Assembly (NCBI RefSeq): GCF_003955715.1
Contig: NZ_CP034463.1
Location: 8,184,001-8,248,000 of the forward strand
Source: Streptomyces aquilus
Lineage (GTDB): Bacteria > Actinomycetota > Actinomycetes > Streptomycetales > Streptomycetaceae
Direction: 5' to 3'
DNA length: 64,000 nucleotides
This document shows, in pieces, positions 36,232 to 45,393 of the stretch. The translations under genes and the position numbers were made by a program. The number at the start of each line of letters is the position of its first letter. The first letter of the stretch is position 1. The notes beneath the pieces are model-generated. The model did not search any database. It was given only the letters and a program-made list of their open reading frames with translations, and was not told the origin of the DNA.

Positions 36232-37635
36232 ATGAGCAGCCGTACCGTGATCCGCGGTGGTCTCGTCATCACCGCGTCCGACGAGATCCACGCCGACGTG
36301 CTGATCGAGGACGGCCGCATCGCCGCCCTCGCCGCCTCGGGCACGTCCGCCGCCGAAGCGTTCACCGGCGAGCGGACCATCGACGCCACCGGGAAGTACG
36401 TCATCCCCGGTGGCGTCGACGCCCACACCCACATGGAGCTGCCGTTCGGCGGCACCTTCGCCTCCGACACCTTCGAGACCGGCACCCGGGCCGCGGCCTG
36501 GGGCGGCACGACCACGATCGTCGACTTCGCCGTGCAGAGCGTCGGCCACTCCCTGCGCGAGGGCCTCGACGCCTGGCACGCCAAGGCGGAGGGCAACTGC
36601 GCGATCGACTACGGCTTCCACATGATCGTCTCCGACGTGAACCAGGAGACGCTCAAGGAGATGGACCTGCTGGTCGAGGAAGGGGTGACCTCCTTCAAGC
36701 AGTTCATGGCCTACCCGGGCGTCTTCTACTCCGACGACGGCCAGATCCTGCGCGCCATGCAGCGCTCCGCCGAGAACGGCGGCCTGATCATGATGCACGC
36801 CGAGAACGGCATCGCGATCGACGTCCTGGTGGAGCAGGCGCTGGCCCGCGGCGAGACCGACCCGCGTTACCACGGCGAAGTGCGCAAGGCCCTCCTGGAG
36901 GCCGAGGCCACGCACCGGGCCATCAAGCTCGCGCAGGTCGCGGGCGCCCCCCTGTACGTGGTGCACGTCTCGGCCATGGAGGCGGTGGCCGAGCTGGCGC
37001 GGGCGCGCGACGAGGGGCTCAACGTCTTCGGTGAGACCTGCCCGCAGTACCTGTTCCTGTCCACCGACAACCTCGCCGAGCCGGACTTCGAGGGCTCGAA
37101 GTACGTGTGCAGCACGCCCCTTCGCCCCAAGGAGCACCAGGCCAAGCTCTGGCAGGGCCTGCGGACCAACGACCTCCAGGTCGTCTCCACCGACCACTGC
37201 CCCTTCTGCTTCGTCGGCCAGAAGGAACTCGGCCGCGGCGACTTCTCCAAGATCCCCAACGGCCTTCCCGGCGTCGAGAACCGCATGGACCTGCTCCACC
37301 AGGCCGTCGTCGACGGACACATCACCCGCCGCCGCTGGATCGAGATCGCCTGCGCCACCCCGGCCCGGATGTTCGGCATGTACCCGAAGAAGGGCACCAT
37401 CGCCCCCGGCGCCGACGCGGACGTCGTCATCTACGACCCGCACGCCGAGCAGGTCCTGTCCGTCGAGACGCACCACATGAACGTCGACTACTCGGCGTAC
37501 GAGGGCAAGCGCATCACCGGCCGGGTCGAGTCGGTGCTCTCGCGCGGCGAACTCGTCATCACCGAGCGGGAGTACACCGGGCACGCAGGGCACGGCGTCT
37601 ACACCCCCCGTTCCACCTGTCAGTACCTCAACTAG
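36232..37635 (+). CDS. hydA: Dihydropyrimidinase / D-hydantoinase
   Basis: A 467-residue amidohydrolase-superfamily enzyme that opens the ring of dihydropyrimidines or 5-substituted hydantoins to N-carbamoyl amino acids. Dinuclear zinc ligands are visible: His65 and His67 in DAHTHMELP, carboxylated Lys156 in SFKQFMAYPG, His in YVVHVSA and HTE-type region GETCPQYLF, and the Asp in STDHCPF. Length is typical. It is placed between its likely product hydrolase (35358) and an LLM oxidoreductase, with short gaps (31 and 11 bp), so the three genes form one operon. GGAGAGGGAGC precedes the ATG. Confidence 0.94.
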   Translation: MSSRTVIRGGLVITASDEIHADVLIEDGRIAALAASGTSAAEAFTGERTIDATGKYVIPGGVDAHTHMELPFGGTFASDTFETGTRAAAWGGTTTIVDFAVQSVGHSLREGLDAWHAKAEGNCAIDYGFHMIVSDVNQETLKEMDLLVEEGVTSFKQFMAYPGVFYSDDGQILRAMQRSAENGGLIMMHAENGIAIDVLVEQALARGETDPRYHGEVRKALLEAEATHRAIKLAQVAGAPLYVVHVSAMEAVAELARARDEGLNVFGETCPQYLFLSTDNLAEPDFEGSKYVCSTPLRPKEHQAKLWQGLRTNDLQVVSTDHCPFCFVGQKELGRGDFSKIPNGLPGVENRMDLLHQAVVDGHITRRRWIEIACATPARMFGMYPKKGTIAPGADADVVIYDPHAEQVLSVETHHMNVDYSAYEGKRITGRVESVLSRGELVITEREYTGHAGHGVYTPRSTCQYLN

Positions 37636-37646
37636 GAGTGGCGCCC

Positions 37647-38666
37647 ATGGACTTCGGACTCGTCCTGCAGACCGACCCGCCGGCCTCGAAGGTCGTCAGC
37701 CTGATGAAGCGCGCCGAGCGCAACGGCTTCACCTACGGCTGGACCTTCGACTCCGCGGTGCTCTGGCAGGAACCGTTCGTGATCTACAGTCAGATCCTCG
37801 CCAACACCACGAAGTTGACGGTCGGCCCGATGGTCACCAACCCGGGCACCCGCACCTGGGAGGTCACCGCCTCCACCTTCGCCACCCTCAACGACATGTT
37901 CGGCAACCGCACCGTCTGCGGCATCGGCCGCGGCGACTCCGCGATGCGCGTCGCGGGCCGCACCCCGAACACCCTGGCCCGCATCAGCGAGGCCATGAAG
38001 GTCATCCGCGCCCTCGGCTCCGGCCAGGAGGCCGACCTCGGCGGCACGGTCATCAGGTTCCCCTGGATCAAGGAGGACGCCGAACTCCCCGTATGGATGG
38101 CGGCGTACGGCCCGAAGGCGCTGAAGATGACGGGGGAGGAGGCCGACGGGTTCATCCTCCAGCTCGCCGACCTGTATCTCACCGAGTACATGGTCAAGGC
38201 GGTGAAGGACGCGGCGGTCGCCGCCGGCCGCGACCCGTCCGAGGTCAAGATCTGCGTGGCCGCCCCCGCCTACGTCACCGAGGACGACTCGCCCGAGGCG
38301 CTCGCCCACGCGCGCGAGCAGTGCCGCTGGTTCGGCGGGATGGTCGGCAACCACGTCGCCGACCTGGTGTCGAAGTACGGCGAGCACTCGGCCGCCGTAC
38401 CGGACGAACTCACGGACTACATCAAGGCCCGTGAGGGGTACGACTATTCGCATCACGGGCGCGCCGACAACCCGGACACCGCGTTCGTGCCGGACGAGAT
38501 CGTCGACCGGTTCTGCGTCATCGGCCCCGTCGAGAAGCACATCGAGAAGCTCAACGCCCTGCGTGAGCTGGGCGTCGACCAGTTCGCCGTCTACGACATG
38601 CACGACGCGCAGGAGACGACCATCGACGCCTACGGCGCGAAGGTGATCCCCGCGGTCAACGCCTGA
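37647..38666 (+). CDS. LLM-class flavin/F420-dependent oxidoreductase of the hydantoinase-linked type
   Basis: A 339-residue luciferase-like (TIM barrel) oxidoreductase. The family pattern is clear: FGLVLQTDPPA start, LTVGPMVTNPGTRTWEVTAS (cofactor-binding non-prolyl cis-peptide region), VCGIGRGDSA and AAYGPKALKMTGE. It resembles a subfamily recurrently encoded next to dihydropyrimidinase and NCS1 permeases (TIGR03842-like, not verified). FMN or F420 could be the cofactor. By context it may perform a redox step on a pyrimidine or hydantoin ring, possibly in place of the missing dihydropyrimidine dehydrogenase; that is inference. GGAG lies 11 nt before the ATG. An 11-bp gap from hydA indicates one operon. 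Confidence 0.88.
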   Translation: MDFGLVLQTDPPASKVVSLMKRAERNGFTYGWTFDSAVLWQEPFVIYSQILANTTKLTVGPMVTNPGTRTWEVTASTFATLNDMFGNRTVCGIGRGDSAMRVAGRTPNTLARISEAMKVIRALGSGQEADLGGTVIRFPWIKEDAELPVWMAAYGPKALKMTGEEADGFILQLADLYLTEYMVKAVKDAAVAAGRDPSEVKICVAAPAYVTEDDSPEALAHAREQCRWFGGMVGNHVADLVSKYGEHSAAVPDELTDYIKAREGYDYSHHGRADNPDTAFVPDEIVDRFCVIGPVEKHIEKLNALRELGVDQFAVYDMHDAQETTIDAYGAKVIPAVNA

Positions 38667-38698
38667 CCGGCACCACCCCGACCCCCCACACCTTGACA

Positions 38699-38733
38699 CC
38701 CCTCTCCCCCCGCCGTCCCGGGGCGGAGAGGGG
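38699..38733 (+). terminator. Stem-loop between the LLM and NCS1 genes
   Basis: CCCCTCTCC (38699-38707) pairs with GGAGAGGGG (38725-38733), with further pairing of CCCGCC and GGGCGG inside. It begins 33 nt after the LLM stop. It may end the hydA transcript or attenuate read-through into the permease gene. Confidence 0.6.
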
Positions 38734-38784
38734 CCCAAGGCCCCCGCACGGCCTCTCCCGTCCCGCTCACTGATTGGCCTGCCC

Positions 38785-40335
<1,551 letters not shown>

Positions 40336-40348
40336 CGGTCATGGCGTC

Positions 40349-40398
40349 GGAGGGCGGCCGGTTGAGCTACTGGCCAATTGGCCTACTGGCCGCCCTCC
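40349..40398. terminator. Bidirectional palindromic terminator region
   Basis: GGAGGGCGGCC (40349-40359) pairs with GGCCGCCCTCC (40388-40398), an 11-bp stem enclosing the 12-bp perfect palindrome GGCCAATTGGCC (40372-40383) and a direct repeat CTACTGGCC (40367 and 40383). It sits between convergent genes and includes the last codons of the minus-strand gene. Confidence 0.7.
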
Positions 40399-41045
40399 AG
40401 CGCCGCCACCGCGTCCTTCGCCGCCTTGATGGCGCCCTTGTTGATGACGTCGGTGTCGGGTGCCTTCTTCGACTCGAAGTCGCTGCCGTTGTACGTGACG
40501 ACCACCAGCGCGTTGGACGCCTGGACGATCACCACGCCCTCGCGCGTCTGCTGTTTGTCCTCCGTGGTGAGGTTCACGACGGAGTAGGCCTGGTTGCCGA
40601 GGCCCGGGACGACCCCACCGCCGCTCTTCTCCTCGATGCGATCCTTGTACGTCTTCGCCGCCGACTCGTCCGAGTCCGTGATCTCGTACGACACGTCGAG
40701 CCAGCGGTAGTCGTAGCCCTTGAGCGCGTTCCAGGAGCAGGTGCGGCGGAGTTTCGTGTCCGTCGACGGGATCTCCTTGCCGGCCGTCTTGGCGCCCGGG
40801 ACCAGCGACTTGATGTTCTTCACCGTGATGCTGCCGCAGGGGGCGGGAGAGGCGGCGTACGTCTTCGAGGCCGCCGCGGTGGCGGGGGCCGACGCGGACT
40901 TGGTGCCGCCGCCACCGTCGTTCGACGCGGACTCGTGGTCGCCGGTGGAGGCGGGGCCGGACGACAGGGTCCAGCCGACGGCGGCGAGCACGACCACCGG
41001 CGACAGACGTGCGGTCAGGGCGAGCGGCAGAGGCAGGGAACGCAC
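40383..41045 (-). CDS. Secreted protein, DUF3558-like
   Basis: A 220-residue exported protein. The signal sequence is hydrophobic (LSPVVVLAAVGWTLSSGPAS); no lipobox Cys is visible. A Ser/Gly/Ala/Thr linker (35-65) leads to a globular domain with two Cys (SPAPCGSI and RRTCSWN) that probably form a disulfide, and the pattern VPGLGNQAYSVVNLTTED...VIVQASNALVVVTYNGSD, as seen in DUF3558-type actinobacterial surface proteins. The domain family is my best guess. The gene starts at a GTG; the upstream region carries repeated GTGCGGA-N5-TCCGCAC dyads. Confidence 0.75.
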   Translation of the reverse strand: MRSLPLPLALTARLSPVVVLAAVGWTLSSGPASTGDHESASNDGGGGTKSASAPATAAASKTYAASPAPCGSITVKNIKSLVPGAKTAGKEIPSTDTKLRRTCSWNALKGYDYRWLDVSYEITDSDESAAKTYKDRIEEKSGGGVVPGLGNQAYSVVNLTTEDKQQTREGVVIVQASNALVVVTYNGSDFESKKAPDTDVINKGAIKAAKDAVAALEGGQ

Positions 41046-41069
41046 AGGCGCACTTCTCGTGGGGGATGG

Positions 41070-41175
41070 GTGCGGAACGGGTCCGCACAGCGGACAGGGG
41101 GCGGCGTGGGCTTTGCGGGGGCGCCCGCACGGTGGACGGGAGGCGGTGCGGAGGGTGTCCGCACTGTGGACGGGA
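41070..41175. repeat. Two identical 7+5+7 dyads and a triplicated 18-bp motif
   Basis: GTGCGGA-N5-TCCGCAC occurs at 41070-41088 and 41146-41164, 76 bp apart. A wider motif YCCGCACNGYGGACRGG occurs three times, starting near 41082, 41123 and 41158. They lie directly upstream of the secreted-protein gene (start 41045, minus strand) within a 283-bp intergenic region and are candidate operators. The remainder of that region (41176-41328) holds a short direct repeat TCATGCCCSTGCGC near 41300 and nothing else I recognise. Confidence 0.65.
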
Positions 41176-41328
41176 CGCCAGTGTCACACGAGTCCCTGTG
41201 GGGCGGTAGTGCCAACTCGCTCCGTGCATGTGCGGTGACTGAGGCCTGTGGTTGACGCACACCAGACGCGCTGAGTGTCCCGTTATGTCCGTGCGGTTCA
41301 TGCCCCTGCGCCTCATGCCCGTGCGCTT

Positions 41329-42336
41329 TCACGTCCGCGCGATGTCGTGGTGGAACGCCGACTCGATCCGGTCGACCGCGAGGAACGCCCCGTACGACAC
41401 GAGGTGCACGAGGCAGCGGTCGGTGTGCTCCGGTCGGCGCCACGCCGCCACGTCCTCGTCCGTGATCCGGTACGGCGCCAGCGCGGCCAGCAGCACGAGC
41501 CGCGCCCCGGGCCGCTCGTCCCGGCCGGGGACGCCGGGGAGGGCGAGCGAGGGGTGCTCCCCGCCCCAGTCCTGAAGAACCTCCTCGACCACGTCCTGGT
41601 CCTCGCGGGTGAGGAGGCTCGCGCCCGCCATGGCGGCCCTGAGCAGCGCCGCGTACGCGACGCCGACGGGTGTGCCGCCCGCCCACGCGGGGGCCTCGCC
41701 GGGGTCCGGGCGGTCGAGCAGCGGGAGGCTCTCGCCGGGCACCGCGGTGCGGCGCACGGTCCGGGCGAGGGTACGGCCCGCGAGACTGCGCACCGTGCGG
41801 AACCGCTGGAGGTTGCCCGGCAGCATCTTCTCGGTCAGCAGGGCGGACACGACGCGGTTGATGAAGTGGAAGGCGAGCACGGTGCCGAGATAGCCCGGGG
41901 CGTCCTCGCGGGAGAAGGGCGGGGATCCGTCGCCGAAGGCCGCGCCGGGCACCCTGGTCCGCTTGCCCCAGTCCAGCACGCGCGCGTGCTCCACGTTCTC
42001 CGGTCGATGTCCCTTGGCGATGCGCTCGGCCATGGCGTGGTCGCCGGTGGCGTGCAGCAGCACGGTGTGCGCGTCCACGCAGAACGGACACTTGTTGGCG
42101 AGCGACACCCCCAGCGCGGCCAACTCCTTGCCGGTACGGCCACCGGGGCCGGCGATCAGGGACTCGCGCGTCAACGCCCAGGTGGCGGCGAGGAGTTCCG
42201 GAGCGGACGACAGCACCACGAAGGTGGGCGGCTCGTCGATGCCGAAGTCGCGGGAGAGCTGCGTGTAGACGGCGGCGGTGCGTCCGGTGGCCGCCTTGGG
42301 CGGCAGGGGTTCGGTGTAGCGGAATGAAGTGGACAT
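41329..42336 (-). CDS. AhpD/carboxymuconolactone-decarboxylase-fold protein
   Basis: A 335-residue all-alpha protein of the AhpD-like superfamily. The redox motif NKCPFCVDAHTVLLHATGD (CxxC...H) at about 83-101 marks the active site. The protein is longer than AhpD itself (about 175) and resembles two-lobed actinobacterial CMD-family proteins, which may reduce peroxides via lipoamide-linked disulfide exchange. A second segment (about 260-330, TREDQDVVEEVL and ITDEDVAAW) lacks Cys. No ribosome site precedes the ATG. It is divergent from the histidine kinase gene. The true substrate is unknown. Confidence 0.85.
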   Translation of the reverse strand: MSTSFRYTEPLPPKAATGRTAAVYTQLSRDFGIDEPPTFVVLSSAPELLAATWALTRESLIAGPGGRTGKELAALGVSLANKCPFCVDAHTVLLHATGDHAMAERIAKGHRPENVEHARVLDWGKRTRVPGAAFGDGSPPFSREDAPGYLGTVLAFHFINRVVSALLTEKMLPGNLQRFRTVRSLAGRTLARTVRRTAVPGESLPLLDRPDPGEAPAWAGGTPVGVAYAALLRAAMAGASLLTREDQDVVEEVLQDWGGEHPSLALPGVPGRDERPGARLVLLAALAPYRITDEDVAAWRRPEHTDRCLVHLVSYGAFLAVDRIESAFHHDIART

Positions 42337-42491
42337 GGGCGACAGCGTGCGCCGGGGACGGGGCTCCGGTCGTCGTACGGCGGAAGGGAGTTGCCGCTGC
42401 GCCGCCGAGGCGGGAGGGGGTGCCGGACTACTACGGGGGGAGTAGCCGCGGAGTTGTCCACAGGGCTGACGCGGGTGTCGGAACGGCGGTC

Positions 42492-42503
42492 TAGTGTGCC
42501 GAC
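42492..42503 (+). promoter_or_regulatory. Leaderless-type -10 box before the histidine kinase gene
   Basis: TAGTGT (42492-42497) ends 6 nt before the ATG at 42504. No ribosome-binding site is present, which supports a leaderless transcript for the kinase-regulator-methyltransferase operon. Confidence 0.55.
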
Positions 42504-43766
42504 ATGAGTGGGATCCAGGGCGGGACGGCCGTAGACACGGGGTCAGGGACGGCCGACGGCAAGGTCGTAGGGACGGTGTCAGGGGCGGCCGACGGGACGG
42601 TCGTGGGTACGGCGTCAGGGGCGGCCTCGGGAGGGGCACCGGGGATGGGGGCGGGTGCGGGGCCGGGTTCGCGGGTGGCCGCGCGTGAGCGGCTCGTCGA
42701 TGTGGTCCTCGCGGTCCTCGTCGGCGCCCTCGTCGGGGTCACGGCGGCTTTCGACACGGACACGACCGTCGTCGACTACGTGCTGATCGGCGTCGCGTCG
42801 GCCGTCCTGGCGCTGTACCGCACGGCGCCCAGGGCGGTGCTGGCCGTGGCGACGGCGAGTGGCGCGGCGTACGTCCTGCATGCCCACCCGGGCCCGCCTG
42901 CCGCCCTCCCTGTCATTGCCGCGAGCCATGTGGCGGCCCGTGTGGGACACCGCGCGTGGGCGGCCGTCGCGGGCGGGGTGTTCCTGGTGGCGTATCTCGC
43001 GACCGGCCCGACGACCCGGCAGATCGTCGAGCAGGCCGCGCTGCTCATGGGCTGGTTCCTGTGCGCGGTCGTGACGGGCCTGGCCGACCGCAACTGGCAG
43101 GCCTACCTCCGCCAGACGGAACAGCGCGCCCTGGAGGCGGAACGCACCCGCGAGGAGGTCGCGCTGCGCCGCGCGGGCGAGGAACGCCTGCGTATCGCAA
43201 GGGAGTTGCACGACTCCCTGACCCACAGCATCTCGATCGTCAAGCTCCAGGCGGGCGTGGCGGTGCACTTGGCGCGCAAGCGCGGCGAGGAGGTGCCGGA
43301 GGCCCTGCTCGCCATCCAGGAGGCGAGCGGCGAGGCCATGCGCGAACTCCGGGCCACGCTGGAGGTGCTGCGCACGGATGAGCCCACGGGAACGCCGGCG
43401 GTGCTGGTGGAGCGGGCGCGGGCCGCCGGCCTCGCGGTGGAACTGGCCGTGGAGGGGGAGGAGAAGCCGCTGGCGGCCACGGTGGACCGGGCGGTGTACC
43501 GCATCGTCCAGGAGGCGCTGACGAACGCGGCGCGGCATGCGGGGGCGGCGAAGGTGGGCGTGCGGCTGGCGTACGGGGAGGAGTGCGTGACGGTGGTGGT
43601 GGAGGACGACGGCAACGCCGACCCGAGCCGCCCGGTGACGCCCGGCATCGGCCTGCGGGGCATGCACGAACGCGTCACGGCACTGGGCGGCACGCTGACC
43701 GCCGCTCCCCGGGCGGAGGGCGGGTTCCGCGTGCGGGCCGAGCTGCCGCTGGCGGTGGCCGCGTGA
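42504..43766 (+). CDS. NarL-type sensor histidine kinase
   Basis: A 420-residue kinase. Residues 1-50 are Gly/Ala/Thr/Val-rich and built from a 12-residue repeat; four to five transmembrane helices follow (about 58-190). The HisKA_3 dimerisation helix has the phospho-acceptor His236 in ARELHDSLTHSISI. The HATPase has the N-box EALTNAARHA, and GIGLRGMHERV is the G-box. There is no large extracellular sensor loop, so it may sense a membrane or cytoplasmic cue. It overlaps its partner regulator by GTGA, so the two are coupled. Confidence 0.93.
   Translation: MSGIQGGTAVDTGSGTADGKVVGTVSGAADGTVVGTASGAASGGAPGMGAGAGPGSRVAARERLVDVVLAVLVGALVGVTAAFDTDTTVVDYVLIGVASAVLALYRTAPRAVLAVATASGAAYVLHAHPGPPAALPVIAASHVAARVGHRAWAAVAGGVFLVAYLATGPTTRQIVEQAALLMGWFLCAVVTGLADRNWQAYLRQTEQRALEAERTREEVALRRAGEERLRIARELHDSLTHSISIVKLQAGVAVHLARKRGEEVPEALLAIQEASGEAMRELRATLEVLRTDEPTGTPAVLVERARAAGLAVELAVEGEEKPLAATVDRAVYRIVQEALTNAARHAGAAKVGVRLAYGEECVTVVVEDDGNADPSRPVTPGIGLRGMHERVTALGGTLTAAPRAEGGFRVRAELPLAVAA
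42537..42632 (+). repeat. 36-bp tandem repeat in the kinase N-terminus
   Basis: Units at 42537-42572 and 42573-42608 and a partial unit from 42609 encode T-x-SG-x-A-DG-x-VVG. Unit length is a multiple of three, so copy number can vary without breaking the frame. Confidence 0.75.
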
Positions 43767-44434
43767 TCCGAGTGGCGCTCGTCGACGACCAGGCCCTCAT
43801 GCGTGCCGGCTTCCGGGCGCTGCTCGATGCCGAGGACGGTATCGAGGTGGTGGGGGAGGCGGCGGACGGGGAACGGGGCGTGGAGCTGGTGCGCGCCCAG
43901 GTGCCCGACATCGCGCTGATCGACGTGCAGATGCCGGTGATGACGGGCATCGAGGCGACACGCAGGATCGCGGCGGACCCGGCGCTCGCGGCCGTCCGGG
44001 TCGTGATCCTCACCAACTACGGCCTGGACGAGTACGTCTTCGAGGCGCTGCGGGCGGGGGCGAGCGGCTTCCTTCTCAAAGACACCGAACCGGCGGAGCT
44101 GTTGCAGGCGATCGAGGTGGTGGCGGGCGGCGAGGCGTTGCTGTCCCCGTCCGTCACCCGCACCCTGATCGGCGAGTTCGTCTCCCGCCCACCCGACCGC
44201 GCCACCGCCCCCGGCCTGGAATGCCTCACCCGGCGCGAACTGGAGGTCACCGCGCTGGCCGCACGCGGGCTCAGCAACGAGGAGATCGCCGAGCACATGG
44301 TGATCAGCCCGTTCACGGCGAAGACGCATGTGAGCCGTGCGATGACGAAGCTGGGGGCGCGGGACCGGGCGCAGTTGGTGGTGTTCGCGTACGAGTCGGG
44401 GCTGGTGACGGCCCGAGGCGGAACGTCAGGATGA
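43763..44434 (+). CDS. NarL/LuxR-family response regulator
   Basis: A 223-residue regulator coupled to the kinase upstream (GTG start overlapping its TGA). The receiver has Asp8/9, phospho-acceptor Asp54 in ALIDVQMP, and Lys in LLKDTEP. The LuxR helix-turn-helix is at about 155-215 (LTRRELEVTALAARGLSNEEIAEHM). It likely controls its own operon and unknown targets. The methyltransferase gene follows after 4 bp. Confidence 0.94.
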   Translation: MIRVALVDDQALMRAGFRALLDAEDGIEVVGEAADGERGVELVRAQVPDIALIDVQMPVMTGIEATRRIAADPALAAVRVVILTNYGLDEYVFEALRAGASGFLLKDTEPAELLQAIEVVAGGEALLSPSVTRTLIGEFVSRPPDRATAPGLECLTRRELEVTALAARGLSNEEIAEHMVISPFTAKTHVSRAMTKLGARDRAQLVVFAYESGLVTARGGTSG

Positions 44435-44438
44435 GCCG

Positions 44439-45305
44439 ATGACCCACACGACGCCACCGCGACGGCCCAATGTCCCTGCTGTCCCTGCTGTCCCTGCTGT
44501 CCCTGCTGTCCCTGCGGAGATTCTCGCCTATTACGGCCGCGGCAAGGAGGATGCCCGCCTCAGAGAAGGCGGTGCCCCCGCCGGACGGCTGGAGTTCTGG
44601 CGGACGCAGGACGTGCTGCGCCGGCTGCTGCCCACGGCCCCCGCGCGCGTGCTGGACGTCGGCGGCGGGAGCGGGGTCCACGCCGAGTGGCTCGCGGCCG
44701 ACGGGCTCGAGGTCGACCTCGTCGATCCCGTACCGCTGCATGTGGAACAGGCATCCCGGCTCGCGGGTGTCACCGCGCTCGTCGGGGACGCCCGGGACCT
44801 TCCCGCCGAGGAGGCCGCGTACGACGTGGTGCTGATGCTCGGCCCGCTCTACCACCTGCCCGAACGGACGGACCGGGTGCGTGCGTTGGCCGAGGCGCGG
44901 CGGGTGGTGAAGACGGGCGGGGTGGTGGTCGCGGCCACCATCAACCGGTACGCGCAACTGCACGACCTGCTGCGTGAGGAGCGCTACTTCACCCCGCTCA
45001 ACCGAGAACGTACCGACGCCGTACTGGAGGACGGCCGCCACCCCTACCATGAGGAGGGATTCTTCACGGTCGCCCACTTCGCCCAACCCGACGAGGTGCC
45101 AGGAGAGTTCACCGAGGCCGGGCTCACCGTCGAGCGCCAGTACGGCGTCGAGGGTGTCGCCTGGCTGATGGGCGGTGTCGAGAGCTGGCTGGACGATCCC
45201 GCACGGCGCGAGGCCGTTCTGGCCGCGACCCGGCACATCGAGTCGGAACCGGCGCTGCTCGGCGCGAGCGGCCATCTGCTGACGGCGGGGCGACGGGTGG
45301 ATTAG
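44439..45305 (+). CDS. SAM-dependent class I methyltransferase
   Basis: A 288-residue methyltransferase. After a (VPA)5 spacer (residues 12-26) comes the SAM-binding motif I VLDVGGGSGVH (about 72), motif II VDLVDP and motif IV YDVVLMLGPLYHL, the last typical of Methyltransf_11/25 enzymes. The acceptor is unknown. It starts 4 bp after the response regulator and probably belongs to that operon. The Val-Pro-Ala tract is encoded by five perfect 9-bp repeats, so its length may vary. Confidence 0.9.
   Translation: MTHTTPPRRPNVPAVPAVPAVPAVPAEILAYYGRGKEDARLREGGAPAGRLEFWRTQDVLRRLLPTAPARVLDVGGGSGVHAEWLAADGLEVDLVDPVPLHVEQASRLAGVTALVGDARDLPAEEAAYDVVLMLGPLYHLPERTDRVRALAEARRVVKTGGVVVAATINRYAQLHDLLREERYFTPLNRERTDAVLEDGRHPYHEEGFFTVAHFAQPDEVPGEFTEAGLTVERQYGVEGVAWLMGGVESWLDDPARREAVLAATRHIESEPALLGASGHLLTAGRRVD
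44471..44515 (+). repeat. 9-bp microsatellite (TGTCCCTGC)5 in the methyltransferase gene
   Basis: Five perfect tandem copies of TGTCCCTGC encode (VPA)5 near the N-terminus. Nine-base slippage would add or remove three residues without a frameshift. Confidence 0.95.
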
Positions 45306-45344
45306 GGCCGGGAGGCTCAGGGCCGGGAGGCTCAGGGCCGGGAG
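45305..45344 (+). repeat. 15-bp tandem repeat (GGGCCGGGAGGCTCA)2.7
   Basis: Two perfect copies and one 10-bp partial copy follow directly on the methyltransferase stop codon. No hairpin is evident; it fills the short gap before the next gene. Confidence 0.9.
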
Positions 45345-45393
45345 TGGCTGCATACGATCATCGAACCGTCACCGCGCTGTGAGGAGTCCGCCC

